Source: Elephas maximus indicus
Taxonomy: Eukaryota > Chordata > Mammalia > Proboscidea > Elephantidae
DNA length: 64,000 nucleotides
Direction of reading: 5' to 3'
Assembly (NCBI RefSeq): GCF_024166365.1
Contig: NC_064825.1
Span: forward strand, 107,398,480 to 107,462,479
Below the pieces are notes generated by a model, which saw nothing but the letters and a program-made list of their open reading frames with translations, did not search any database and was not told the DNA's origin. Below are positions 45,957 to 58,465 of this stretch, piece by piece; within the stretch, counting starts at the first letter, position 1; every line of letters starts with the position of its first letter. The position numbers and the translations under genes were made by a program.

Positions 45957-46783
45957 GGGAGGAGGGGCCAAGAAGGCGGACTAGGTGGACGGTACCGCGG
46001 ATCCCTCTTGCAACAAAGACTCTGAAAAACAAGTGAATCGATCACATACATAACAATCTACGAACTCTGAACAACAAACACAGACTTAGAGATGGAAAAT
46101 GAACAAATACGGGCAGACAGCGACCTTTTTCAGAACTAGGAGCCAGCGTACCAGGCAGATGACCTTAGGAGCCCGAGCTGGGGCAGAGCCCAGGGTGGCA
46201 GACGGCACAGACAAGGGGCCCAGCCCTACCCCCCCGAACCCATCCCGGGAGGAAGTCTAGCTGGTTGGTGCGGGCGGCGTAGGGGCTCAGTCGGTGGGAG
46301 AAGCACCCGGGAGGCAGTGACTGATCTTGGAGCGGGTAGAGCAGCGTCCCAGCCAGGGAGCCGTCCCGCCGGGAGTTTGGCGGGAAGCGGGCGTGGGGCG
46401 AGCAGGGGGATCAGCTATATTTCCCTAAAGCAACCCCGGGGCGGGGCCCACACGTTCGTGCAGGGGACGCCCACCTAGTTTGCGCGTGCAGCGCGGCACA
46501 CCGGAGGGAGAAGTCCCCGGGAGGAAGTGACAGGTCTCGGAGAGGGGAGAGCAGCGTCCCAACCGGGGAGCCGTCCCGCCAGGATTTTGGCGGACAGGGG
46601 CGGAGCGTGAACCCCGGGATCAGCTCTATACTCTGTGGTGCTACACTCCTAGCTCTCTGATCCCTCCCCCACCCTCCCAGGTGGCTCCATTAACATCCGA
46701 ATACCCTGAGCCAGAGGGAGAATTCAGATAGGGATCTGACTGCATTTTTTTCTAGCTGATTACCTGGAAAATCTAGTTTCCCA
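45957..46783 (+). promoter_or_regulatory. L1 5' UTR, CpG-rich promoter
   Basis: The most GC- and CpG-rich stretch of the window (46130-46640), consistent with an L1 CpG-island promoter that is young enough to keep its CpGs. At the start it reads ccaagaaggcgg where the minus-strand L1 has a YY1-type AAGATGGCGG, so that site is altered. Confidence 0.8.
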
Positions 46784-47799
46784 GTGATGGCTCGGAGACA
46801 GCAGTCCATATCAAACCACATAAAGAAACAGACCATGACAGCTTCTCCAACCCCCCAAACAAAAGAATCAAAATCTCTCCCAAATGAAGATACAATCCTG
46901 GAATTCTCAGATACAGAATATAAAAAACTAATTTACAGAATGCTTAAAGATATCACAAATGAAAATAGGCAAACTGCAGAAAAAGCCAAGGAACACACTG
47001 ATAAAACTGTTGAAAAACTAAAAAGATTATTCAAGAACATAGTGGAAAAATTAATAAGTTGCAAGAATCCATAGAGAGACAACATGTAGAAATCCAAAAG
47101 ACTAACAATAAAATTACAGAATTAGACAACGCAATAGAAAGTCAGAGGAGCAGACTCGAGCAACTAGAATGTAGACTGGGACTTCTGGAGGACCAGGGAA
47201 TCAACACCAACATAGCTGGAAAAAAATCAGATAAAAGAATTTAAAAAAATGAAGAAACCCTAAGAATCATGTGGGGCTCTATCAAGAAGGATAACTTGTG
47301 AGTGATTGGAGTCCCAGAACAGGGAGGGGGGACAGAAAACACAGAGAAAATAGTTGAAGAACTCCTGACACAAAACTTCCTTGACATCATGAAAGACGAA
47401 AGGATATCTATCCAAGATGCTCATCGAACCCCATTTAAGATTGATCCAAAAAGAAAAAAACCAAGACATATCATCAAACTGGCCAAAACCAAAGACAAAC
47501 AGAAAATTTTAAAAGCAGCCAGGGAGAAAAGAAAGGTTTCCTTCAAGGGAGAATCAATAAGAATAAGTTCAGACTACGCAGCAGAAATCATGCAGGCAAG
47601 AAGGGAATGGGACGACGTATACAGAGCACTGAACGAGAAAAACTGCCAACCAAGGATCATATAACCAGCAAAACTCTCTCTGAAATATGAAGGAGAAATT
47701 AAGATATTTACAGATAAACACAAGTTTAGAGAATTTGCAAAAACTAAACCAAGACTGCAAGAAATGCTAAAGGAGATTGTTTGGCCTGATGACCAATAA
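46784..47799 (+). pseudogene. L1 ORF1, broken
   Basis: It begins MMARRQQSISNHIKKQTM and ends at CAA-TAA (47797-47799). It differs from the minus-strand copy by a small in-frame loss near 46950 (TNENRQ), a frameshift around 47030, and stops near 47244, 47300 and 47663. Open pieces cover 46784-47074, 47059-47244 and 47302-47664. Confidence 0.88.
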
Positions 47800-48276
47800 T
47801 ATCAGGTACCAGCACAATACAAGGTCACAAAACAGACTGTCCTGATATCAACGCAACTCAAATAGGGAAAGCACAAAAACAAACAAATTAAGATTAATTC
47901 TAAAAAATAAATAAACAAAATAATTCACATAACAGGAAATCATGGAAATCAATAGATAAATGATCAAAATAATCAAAAAGAGGGACTAAATATAGGAGGC
48001 ATTGAACTGCCAGATGGAGAGTGATACAAGGCGATATAGAACGATACAAGTTAGGTTTTTACTTAGAGAAATAGGGGTAAATAATAAGGTAACCACAAAA
48101 AGGAATATCAATTTCATAACTCAAGAAAAAAGCCAAGAAAAACGTAATGACTCAACAAACATAAAGTTAAACATTATGAAAATAAGGATCTCACAAGCTA
48201 CTAAGAAAAACGTCTCAGCACAAAAAAGCATGTGGAAAAATGAAATGGCCAACAACACGCATGAAAAGGCATCAAA

Positions 48277-51200
48277 ATGACAGTACTAAAAACTTATTTA
48301 TCTATAATTACGCTGAATGTAAATGGATTAATGCACCAAAAAAGAGACAGAGAGTCACAGACTGGATAAAGAAACACGATCCATCTATACGCTGCCTCCA
48401 AGAGACACACCTTAGACTTAGAGACACAAACAAACTAAAACTCAAAGGATGGAAAAAAATATATCAAGCAAATAATAAGCAAAAAAGAAGAGGAGTAGCA
48501 ATATTAATTTCTGACAAAATAGACTTTAGACTTAAATCCGCCACAAAGGATAAAGAAGGACACTATATAATGATAAAAGGGACAATTGATCAGGAAGACA
48601 TAACCATATTAAATATTTATGCACCCAATGACAGGGCTGCAAGATACATAAATCAAATTTTAACAGAATTGAAAAGTGAGAGAGATACCTCCACATTTAT
48701 AGTAGGAGACTTCAACACACCACTTTCGGAGAAGGACAGGACATCCAGCAAGAAGCTCAATAGAGACACGGAAGACCTACTTACAACAATCAACCAACTT
48801 GACCTCATTGACTTATACAGAACTCTCCACCCAACTGCTGCAAAATATACTTTTTTTTCTAGTGCACATGGAACATTCTCTAGAATAGGCCACATATTAG
48901 GTCATAAAACAAATCTTTGCAGAATCCAAAACATTGAAATATTACAAAGCATCTTCTCAGACCACAAGGCAATGAAGCTACAAATCAATAACAGAAAAAC
49001 TAGGGAAAAGAAATCAAATACTTGGAAAATGAACAATACCCTCCTGAAAAAAGACTGGGTTATAGAAGACATCAAGGAGGCAATAAGGAAATTCTTAGAA
49101 AGCAATGAGAATGAAAATACTTCCTATCAAAACCTCTGGGACACAGCAAAAGCAGTGCTCAGAGGCCAATTTATATCGATAAATGCACACATACAAAAAG
49201 AAGAAAGAGCCAAAATCAGAGAACTGTCCCTACAACTTGAACAAATAGAAAGTGAGCAACAAAAGAATCCATCAGGCACCAGAAGAAAACAAATAATAAA
49301 AATTAGAGCTGAACTAAATGAATTAGAGAACAGAGAAACAATTGAAAGAATTAACAAAGCCAAAAGCTGGTTCTTTGAAAAAATTAACAAAATTGATAAA
49401 CCATTGGCTAGACTGACTAAAGAAAAACAGGAAAGGAAACAAATAACCCGAATAAGAAACGAGAAGGACCACATCACAACAGAGCCAAATGAAATTAAAA
49501 GAATCATTTCAGATTATTATGAAAAATTGTACTCTAACAAATTTGAAAACCTAGAAGAAATGGATAAATTCTTGGAAAAATACTGCCTACCTAAACTAAC
49601 ACATTCAGAAGTAGAACAACTAAATAGACCCATAACAAAAAAAGAGACTGAAACGGTAATCAAAAAACTTCCAACAAAAAAAAGTCCTGGCCCAGACGGC
49701 TTCACTGCAGAGTTCTACCAAACCTTCAGAGAAGACTTAACACCATTACTACTGAAGGTATTTCAAAGCATAGAAAAAGACGGAATACTACCCAACTCAT
49801 TCTATGAAGCTACCATCTCCCTGATACCAAAACCGGGTAAAGACATTACAAAAAAAGAAAATTTTAGACCTATATCCCTCATGAACATAGATGCAAAAAT
49901 CCTCAACAAAATTCTAGCCAATAGAATCCAACAACACATCAAAAAAATAATACACCCTGATCCAGTGGGATTTATACCAGGTATGCAAGGCTGGTTTAAT
50001 ATCAGAAAAACCATTAATGTAATCCATCACATAAATAAAACAAAAGACAAAAACCACATGATCTTATCAATAGATGCAGAAAAGGAATTTGACAAAGTTC
50101 AACACCCATTTATGATAAAAACTCTTACCAAAATAGGAATTGAAGGAAAGTTCCTCAACATAATAAAGGGCATCCATGCAAAGCCAACAGCCAATATCAC
50201 TCTAAATGGAGAGAACCTGAAAGCAGTTCCCTTGAGAATGGGAACCAGACAAGGATGCCCTTTATCACTGCTCTTATTCAACATCGTACTTGAAGTCCTA
50301 GCCAGGGCAATTAGGCTAGACAAAGAAATAAAGGGTATCCAGATTGTCAAGGAGGAAGTAAAGCTATCACTATTTGCAGATGACATGATCGTATACATGG
50401 AAAACCCTAAGGAATCCTCCAGAAAACTACTGAAACTAATAGAAGAGTTTGGCAGAGTCTCAGGTTATAAAATAAACATACAAAAATCACTTGGATTCCT
50501 CTACATCAACAAAAAGAACACTGAAGAGGAAATAACCAAATCAATACCATTCACAGTAGCCCCCAAGAAGATAAAATACTTAGGAATAAATTTTACCAAA
50601 GATGTAAAAGACCTATACAAAGAAAACTATAAAACTCTGCTGCAAGAAATTCAAAAGGACATACTTAAGTGGAAAAACATACCCTGCTCATGGATAGGAA
50701 GACTTAACATCGTAAAAATGTCTATTCTACGAAAAGCCATCTATACATATAACGCACTTCCAATTCAAATACCAATGTCATATTTTAAGGGGATAGAGAA
50801 ACAAATCACTAATTTCATATGGAAGGGAAAGAAGCCCCGGATAAGCAAAGCATTACTGAAAAAGAAGAAGAAAGTGGGAGGCCTCATTCTACCTGATTTC
50901 AGAACCTATTATACAGCTACAGTAGTCAAAACAGCCTGGTACTGGTACAACAACAGGCACATAGACCAATGGAACAGAATTGAGAACCCAGATATAAAAC
51001 CATCCACGTATGAGCAGCTGATATTTGACAAAAGGCCCAGTGTCAGTCAATTGGGGAAATGATAGTCTTTTTAACAAATGGTGCTGGCATAACTGGATAT
51101 CCATTTGCAAAAGAATGAAACAGGACCCATACCTCACACCATGCACAAAAACTAACTCCAAGTGGATCAAAGACCTAAACATAAGACTAAAACGATAAAG

Positions 51201-52091
51201 ATCATGGAAGAAAAAATAGGGACAACAGTAGGAGCCCTAATACAGGGCATAAACAGAATACAAAACATTACCAAAAATGATGAAGAGAAACCAGATAACT
51301 GGCAGCTCCTAAAAATCAAACACCTATGCTCTTCTAAAGACTTCACCAAAAGAGTAAAAAGACCACCTACAGACTGGGAAAGAATATTCAGCTATGACAT
51401 CTCAGACCAGCGCCTGATCTCTAAAATCTACATGATTCTGTCAAAACTCAACCACAAAAAGACAAACAACCCAATCAAGAAGTGGGCAAAGGATAGGAAC
51501 ACACATTTCACTAAAGAAGATATTCAGGCAGCCAACAGATACATGAGAAAATGCTCTCGATCATTAGCCATTAGAGAAATGCAAATTAAAACTACGATGA
51601 GATTCCATCTCACACCAACTAGGCTGGCATTAATCCAAAAAACACAAAATAATAAATGTTGGAGAGGCTGCGGAGAGATTGGAACTCTCATACACTGCTG
51701 GTGGGATTGTAAAATGGTACAACCACTTTGGAAATCCATCTGGTGTTATCTTAAACAGTTAGAAATAGAACTACCATACAACCCAGAAATCCCACTCCTC
51801 GGAAAATACCCTAGAGATACAAGAGCCTTCACACAAACAGATATATGCACACCTATGTTTATTGCAGCGCTATTTACAATAGCAAAAAGCTGGAAGCAAC
51901 CAAGATGTCCGTCAATGGATGAATGGGTAAATAAATTGTGGTATATTCACACAATGGAATACCAAGCATCGATAAAGAACAGTGACGAATCTCTGAAACA
52001 TTTCATAACATGGAGGAATCTGGAAGGCATCATGCTGAGCAAAATGATTCAGAGACAAAAGGACAAATATTGTATAAGACCACTATCATAA
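48277..52091 (+). pseudogene. L1 ORF2, three single-base indels
   Basis: Start [18 protein letters not shown]. One base is lost near 48333, one A gained near 51028 and one lost near 51184, so most of the protein reads in one frame (48338-51027 and 51185-52091). The net length equals about 1271 residues, normal for L1. Endonuclease words are [14 protein letters not shown] and SDHKA. The RT shows FADDMIVY near 50374, and the C-terminus has [18 protein letters not shown]. It nicks target DNA and copies L1 RNA by target-primed reverse transcription when intact. Confidence 0.93.
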
Positions 52092-53090
52092 GATATTGAG
52101 AAATAGAAAAAACGGAGAAGAACACATACTTTTGTGGTTACAAAGAGGGGAGGGAGGGAGGGAGGGAGAGGGCTTTTTATTGATCAATCAGTAGATAAGA
52201 ACTGCTTTGGGTGAAGGGAAAGACAACACTCAATACAAGGAAGGTCAGCCTAATTGGACTGGACTAATAGCAAAGAGGTTTCCGGGATAAAATGAAAGCT
52301 TCAAAGGTCAGCGGAGCAGGGGCTGGGGTCTGGGGAACTTGGTTTGCAGGGACTTCTAAGTCAATGGACAAAATAATTCTATTATGAAAACATTCTGCAT
52401 CCCACTTTGAATTGTGGCGCCTGGGGTCCTAAATGCCAACAAGCGGCCATCTAATGATACATCAATTGGTCTCAACCCACCTGGAGCAAAGGCAAAGGAA
52501 GAACACCAAGGTCACACGACAACTAAGAACTCAAGAGACAGAAAGGGCCACATGAACCAGAGACCTACATTATCCTGAGACCAGAAGAACTAGTTTGGTA
52601 CCCGGCCACAATCGATGTCTGCCCTGTCAGGGAGCACAACAGACAACCCCTGAGGGAGCAGGAGACCAATGGGATACAGACCCCAAATTCTCATAAAAAG
52701 ACCATACCTAATGGTATGACTGCGACTAAAGAAATCCCAGAGACAATGCTCCCCAGAACTTCTGATGGCACAGGACAGGAACCATCCCCGAAGACAAATC
52801 ATCAGGCATGAAAAGGACTGGTCAGTGGGGGGGAGAGAGATGCTGAAGAAGAGTGAGCTAATTAAATCAGGTGGACACTGGAGAGTGTGTAGGCAACTCT
52901 TGACTGGAGGGGGGATGGGAAGATAGAGAGAGAGGGAAGATGGCAAAATTGGCACGAAACGAGCGACTGAAAGGGCTGACTCAATAGGGGGAAAGCAAGT
53001 GGGAGAAGGGAGTAAGATGTATGTAAACCTACATGTGACAGACTGATTGCAATGGTAAATGTTCAGTTGAAGCTTAATAAAAATTAATTT
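52092..53090 (+). other. L1 3' UTR with G-rich tract
   Basis: It contains the polypurine run gaggggagggagggagggag at about 52145-52170, with G-quadruplex potential, a common feature of L1 3' UTRs. Its antisense strand carries a 121-codon frame (52590-52955) matching the one opposite 15699-16130. It ends with aataaaaattaattt and A-rich sequence. Confidence 0.8.
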
Positions 53091-54485
53091 AAAAAAAAAA
53101 GGAGCAAAAAAAAAAAGAATCTACAAACTGGGGAAATTTTTTAGCTATTAAATATCAGATAAAGTTCTAATCTCTTAAAATCTATAGGAAAATCTAAATC
53201 CTCTACAATAAAAAGACGAATAATTCAATTAAATAATGGGAAAAGGATATGAACAGACACTTCATCAAAGAAGTCATTCAGGTGGTTAACAGGCACCTAA
53301 GGAGATGCTCACGATCACTGGCCGTTATAGAAATGCAAATCAAAACTACGATGAGAACATCTCAACTGACATTATTGTCATGAATCAAAAAAACAGAAAA
53401 TAAAAAACTTTGAATAGGCTGCGGGTTAATGGAATTCCCATGGACTGCTGGTGGAAATGCAAAATGGTACACCTTTTTGGAAAACGATAAGGTGCTTCCT
53501 TAAAAATCTACAAATAGAAATATTACATGATCCAGCAATCCCACTCCCAGAAATATAACCTAGAGAAATAAGAGCTGTCACATGAATAGACATATGCCTG
53601 CCCACATTCATTGAAGCATTATTCACAATAGCCAAAAATGGGAACAACCTAAGTGCCCATCAAGAGATGAATGGATAAACAAAATATGGTACATGCACAC
53701 AATGGAATACTATGCAATGATAAAAACAATGATGAATGTGCAAAACATCTCACAAAGTGGAAGAATCAAGAGGGCATTATACTGAGTGAAATGTCCATCA
53801 CAAAATTATACGTGCTATTTGAGACCACTATTATAAAAACACATGTGCACAAGAAAAAACACTAGCTAGAGAGTAGATAAGTTGTAACATTGGTGAAGGG
53901 TAAGACAGTACACAATACTGGGGAAGTCAGTAAAACTTGACCAGGCCAAAGTCATAACAGATTCACAGACATATCCAAATGCCCTGAGTTCAGGCCTGGG
54001 GACCATGGTCTCGGGGAACATCTGGCTCAGTTGGCATAACAGAGACTATAAACAAAATGCTCAACATCCAACTGATATGAGTGGAGACTAGGGTCTTAAA
54101 AGCTTGAGAGCAGCCATCAAATATACATCTACTGGTCCCATCCCAGCTGGAGCAAAGGAGAATGAAAAAGACCCAAGACATAAGGGAAAGATGAGTCCAA
54201 AAGACTAAAGAACCACAATTGCCGTAACCTCACCAGTCTGAGCCCAGAAGTAGATATCTCTCTGTTACCACCACCAACTGCTCTGGAAGGGATCACAGCA
54301 GAGGGTCTCTGACAGAGCAGAGAAAAATGTAAAACAAAATTCAAATTCTAATTTTCAAAAAAAAAAAAAAAAGGACATGCTCTGCTTGTTTGACAGATAC
54401 TGGAGAAACCCCAAGAGTATGGCCCCAGGACACCCTTTTAACTCAGTACTGAAGTTGCTCCTGAGGTTCATCCTTCAGCCAAAGC

Positions 54486-54958
54486 TTAGGGCCAAACGTG
54501 TCTGTCAGTTTGTGGTACTGCGGTGGCTTTTGTGTTGCTGTGATGCTGGAAGCTTTGCCACTGGTATTTCAAATACTAGCAGGGACACACTTGGTGGGCA
54601 GTTTTCAGCTGACCTTCCAGACTAAGACAGACCAGGAAGAAGGACTTGACAGTCTACTGTTGAAGTGGCCAGTGAAAACCTTTTGAATGGCATATTTCAT
54701 ACTTCGTCTGTCATACTTTAAACATGTTACCAGGAGGGACCAGTCACTGGAAAAGGAGATCATATTTGTAGAGTTTCAGGGAAAAAAAGGAAGACCCTCA
54801 AGGAGGTGGATTGACACAGTAGCTGTAACAATGAGCTCAAGCATAACAACAATTGTGAGGATGGCACAGGACCGGGCAGTGTTTCATTCTGTTGTACATA
54901 GGGCAACAATAAGTTGGAACTGGCTACACGGCACCTAACAATGATGACAACACAGGGT
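54486..54958 (+). repeat. Internally deleted RTE element
   Basis: The RTE 5' segment (54500-54690: gtggcttttgtgttgctgtg, ctgaccttccagactaagac) is joined directly to the RTE 3' end (54700-54958: ggattgacacagtagctgta, gcacctaacaatgatgaca). The coding region is absent. It sits in the old L1's 3' UTR, which resumes at 54959. It could be a non-autonomous RTE derivative or a single deleted copy. Confidence 0.75.
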
Positions 54959-55339
54959 CAACAATAAGACACATGAGGGTCAAGCTTCATAGGTTAATCA
55001 TGTATGTGAGACTAATGGGCACACCAGCCCCAAAACAAAGAGAAGGCAGGAAGGGACAGGAAAACAGGACTAATGGAAAAAGACAACCTGGGCTGGAGAA
55101 GGGGAGAGTGTTGACACATCACTGGGTTGGCATCCAATGTCACAAAACAATTTGTGTAGTATTTAATGAGAAACTAATTTACTTTGTAAAATTTCACCTA
55201 AATCAGAATTAGAAAAATAAATATCAACAAGTTATACCTTAATAAAATTGTTTTAAAATAGACAATTGTAGCTTGATCATCTGGATAATATTTTTATTTT
55301 GTTTCTCAGAAAGTTTGTCCAAATTTCTAAACAATCTAA

Positions 55340-55518
55340 ACCAAAAAACAAACAAACAAAAAAAACCCCGCTGTCATTGAGTCGATTCCAACTAAAAGTG
55401 ACCCTGTACAACAGAGTAGAACTGCCCCATAGGGTTTCCAAGGACAGCCTGGTGGATTTGAACTGCTGACCTTCTGTTAGTAGCTGTAGCTCTTAACCAC
55501 TGTGCTACCAGGGCTTCC
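55340..55518 (-). repeat. AfroSINE, minus
   Basis: An A-rich (aaac)n tail, then gctgtcattgagtcgattcc, tgccccatagggtttccaag and a reversed head ending gctaccagggcttcc. Confidence 0.92.
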
Positions 55519-56548
55519 ATTCTGTATAAACAAAATCTTAAAGACTGTATAACAAACGTATGTTCATAATTTACTTAATAAGTTTCTATGGTATATAGTT
55601 AATATTTTCCCAGTATTTCACTGTATTAAACCATGATCTTGTACAGGTTTCCATTTGTATATTTTAGTAACTCCTATTACTTCTGCAGAGCAGATTTCTA
55701 GAAGTGGATTTTATATGCTAATGAAGATACACATTTTTTCAACTGTTTTTGGACCTTAGGCAAAAGGTTTAGAATGACTATGTTTATGTTCCTCAGTTCA
55801 TGACACATTTATATTATTGGTCCAGGCAATGCCCCTTATTCCTCTCCTTCCTTTATTTTTAATCCCACTTCATCATTATTCCTTTATGCAGTTATTTCTG
55901 CCACTACCAAGTAAACATTCCAGTTACATTAAGATGGTTGTGTTTGTTTTCTTACTAAATGAACATTACTGTTCTCTTGCACATGAATTTATACTTTATA
56001 TAAATGGCACAATGCCATATATCTTACCTGCCAGTTTTAAATTTAAGGCCTGCAGGGTCACGAGTGGACAATCTCATGATAAAAAAAAAAAAAAAAGGAA
56101 TTATTGTTGTTCAGAAGATTTAAGCCAAGAAAAGAGAATTGTCTCAGTAACAATTATTTTCTCCATAATTCTACTAGCCATGACAGCAATAAAATAAATT
56201 TAAAATCTTCAGTGTTAAAAAAAAAAAAAATGAGTTTGTATCTCCAGAAATTTAATACTCAAACATAAGAAAAAAACTTCAATTTTAAATACTGTAATTT
56301 TACTCTTCTCCAGTAGTTATCTTCTGGATAACTACCTTTTTCTCACCTGAAATACAAGAGTAAAGAATATTTTTATTAAATTAAGGTTGTTTTTTGGAGA
56401 TGGTTTCCTCTACTTTACTTCATTTGTTAAATTAATGATTATGATAATTGTGTTCTTTTAGGTAAAAGAGGGGCATAAAAATAACATGGAGTGTCATAAT
56501 GAAAATATTATTGGTGTCAGACTGACTACATAGGTACACAGATTAAAA
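55519..56548. other. Intergenic, nothing recognised
   Basis: The frame 55817-56197 (126 codons, plus) crosses an A16 run and looks like non-coding or old L1 text (acacatttatattattggtc). No gene is supported. Confidence 0.45.
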
Positions 56549-56700
56549 ACAAGCAAACGCATCATCTTTGAGTCATTTCCAACTCATAGCAACCCTGTAG
56601 GAGAGAGTATAACTGCCCCCTAGCATTTCCAAAGAGCAGCCGGTAGATTTGAGCTGCCCACCATTTGGTGAGCAGGGCACTATGCCACCAGGGCTCCAAC
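56549..56700 (-). repeat. AfroSINE, minus
   Basis: gcatcatctttgagtcattt through ccctagcatttccaaagagc to tatgccaccagggctcc. The head carries a small internal loss. Confidence 0.88.
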
Positions 56701-57366
56701 ATAGTGTGTTAAAATTTGACTGCTAGACCTTTCGTTCCTAGACCTTCCATACCCCATGTTTGCAATAATCAATCTCTGAATTCAAATGAGTTACTTTGGG
56801 AAATAGACTTTAATCACTGTGTCCCTTAGATGCCATGGAGTTTCACTCACTCAATAATGTAGGCCCAGGCTACCTTTGGGGCCACTTTTTTGCAGATCTT
56901 GTTAAGGAACCAATCCCTGGTGGTCCCTTCCCCCAAGGAGATCTGAACATTACCTGTGCTTCAGAGATAAGGTCTCAAAGTTTATGACCACCACTTCTCA
57001 CTAAGAACCAGAAGCAGGTTTTCCATTAGAGGTGGGTAGAAAATATTTACCTCATTTACATATAATGGGCTTTAAAATATCCAAAGCCTATATCTTAATA
57101 TGCAATTCACTTTTTGGAAAACACTGGGTATTAAGCATAATCCAATAATATAATGTTTAAAGTAAGGTTTGTTTCCAGGCTATGTAACTCTTCTGGGATC
57201 ATAGGCTGTCAAATATGATACAGGAATACTAGAATCTCAAAAACGAAGGGTTGACCCTCAGTGAAAAAGCCTTTGGATTGGTTGAAGAACATATTAGGAA
57301 TTTTTGGTTATATGTAACAAAAATCAAAACGTGAGATAGATGATTAAAAAAATACTGTATCATCAC
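56701..57366. other. Intergenic, nothing recognised
   Basis: No ORF and no named repeat. Confidence 0.5.
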
Positions 57367-57807
57367 TGTTTTGGATTGAATTACGTCCCCCCAAAGTATG
57401 CGTACCCTAGCTGCGTAGTGGTTAAGTATGTGTTGTAAAGCCTAACCTCTGTGCCTGTGGTTCTAATCCCTTTGGGAATGGGTTGCCTTTGCTACTTAAT
57501 GAGGCAGCATTAGTGTAATGTGTGTCTTGAGTCAATGTCTTACAAAATAAAAAAGAAGCAGATAAGCAAGCAGAAATGGGGGAAGATAGATGCCAAGGTA
57601 CAGGGAGATCTCCAAGGAACCAGGCAACGAAAGATGAAGAGACAAGGATCTTCCCCCAAAGCCAATACAGAGAGAGAAAGCCCACCCCTAGAGCCAGGAC
57701 CTTGAATTCAGACTTCTCAACACCTAAACTGTGAGAGAATAAATTTCTATTTGTTACAAACTTCCGCTTATGGTATTTTGTTATAGCAGTACTAAATAAC
57801 TTAGACA
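57367..57807 (+). repeat. MaLR LTR, plus strand
   Basis: A 441-bp LTR fossil beginning TGTTTTGGATTGAATTACG and ending ACTTAGACA, with a poly(A) signal AATAAA near 57740. Flanks atcac (57362-57366) and atgac (57808-57812) are consistent with a decayed 5-base TSD, as MaLR elements make. Only the LTR is present. Confidence 0.8.
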
Positions 57808-58277
57808 ATGACATAGATTTAAGTTTCTAAATTATCTAGGGTCTAACCACACCTATGCTCTCCAGACTTAACTATTAGCTTCCCTAAATGGTTTCTTGAA
57901 TGTCTCATAGGCACCCAAAACGTAACATGCTTTTCATTTTGACCAACTCCACCTTAAACCAGTTTTTCCTAATATTCAAAATGTATCACAGCCATTCATC
58001 TAGTTGCAAAGGCCAAAAACACAAAAGTCTTTCTTAATCTATCCCCATCTCTCATTCCTTCGTATGTCTCTCATATAATTCACTGTATGAATTATGGTAA
58101 AGAGGATGTCTTGTTTTTATGCTCATCTGACTGTCAAATTTACCTCCTTGTTGTCGTCAGCTCATCCACTTTGAACCAAGCCAACGCTCTTATTGACCAG
58201 TAATCTCATAGCAATGTCTTGTCTCTTTTTTTCCCCCAAACCTACAGTTCATTACCTTCCTAACTGCCAAAATAATA
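57808..58277. other. Intergenic, nothing recognised
   Basis: No gene or repeat identified. Confidence 0.5.
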
Positions 58278-58463
58278 CAGTAAAACCTGCAAAAGTCGAA
58301 ACGTGTAAGGAGGAAACCTGTCAGAGAAGAAAAACTCAACACTAAAATGAAGTAAATGTTCCTAATAGAGAGCAATACTAAGCACGCTGTCAAATGCAGA
58401 AATCTTCAAGTCCCAGAAAAATAAGATGGTCCCTTCGAGTTCTGGCGTTTGCAAGTTTTACTG
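58278..58463. mobile_element. Small TA-flanked DNA transposon (Tigger/pogo-like)
   Basis: Terminal inverted repeats cagtaaaacctgcaaaagtc (left) and its near complement ending tttgcaagttttactg (right), with TA on both sides (58276-58277, 58464-58465). A CAG start and TA target fit the pogo/Tigger branch of Tc1-mariner. 186 bp, no transposase. Confidence 0.75.
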
Positions 58464-58465
58464 TA

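Larger units (their letters stand above)
45957..53109 (+). mobile_element. Young full-length L1 LINE, plus strand
   Basis: A complete L1 of ~7.15 kb inserted in the older L1. The flanks aaaaagagaatcta (45943-45956) and aaaaaaagaatcta (53110-53123) form a TSD with one difference. Parts are the 5' UTR 45957-46783, ORF1 46784-47799, ORF2 48277-52091 and the 3' UTR to about 53090 with an A-rich tail. ORF2 is open for more than 900 codons, but both ORFs are broken. Confidence 0.93.
41822..55215 (+). mobile_element. Old L1 LINE hosting several younger insertions
   Basis: Its own parts are the 5' UTR (41822-42235, starting gacagagccaagatggtgg), the ORF1-ORF2 spacer (42236-42604) with ORF1 missing, ORF2 pieces (42605-45956 and 53124-53870), and a 3' UTR at 53871-54485 and 54959-55215. 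It is interrupted by an RTE piece (44086-44457), a SINE complex (about 44838-45160), the young L1 (45957-53109) and a second RTE piece (54486-54958). ORF2 also lacks part of the region between endonuclease and RT near 43390. The coding frames are broken throughout. Confidence 0.85.

Noticed and set aside
46130-46640. CpG-rich block resembling a host gene promoter
   Set aside because: It lies wholly inside the L1 5' UTR and is explained by the L1 promoter.
55817-56197. 126-codon plus-strand ORF
   Set aside because: It crosses an A16 run and has low-complexity content and no recognised domain; no splice or promoter support.
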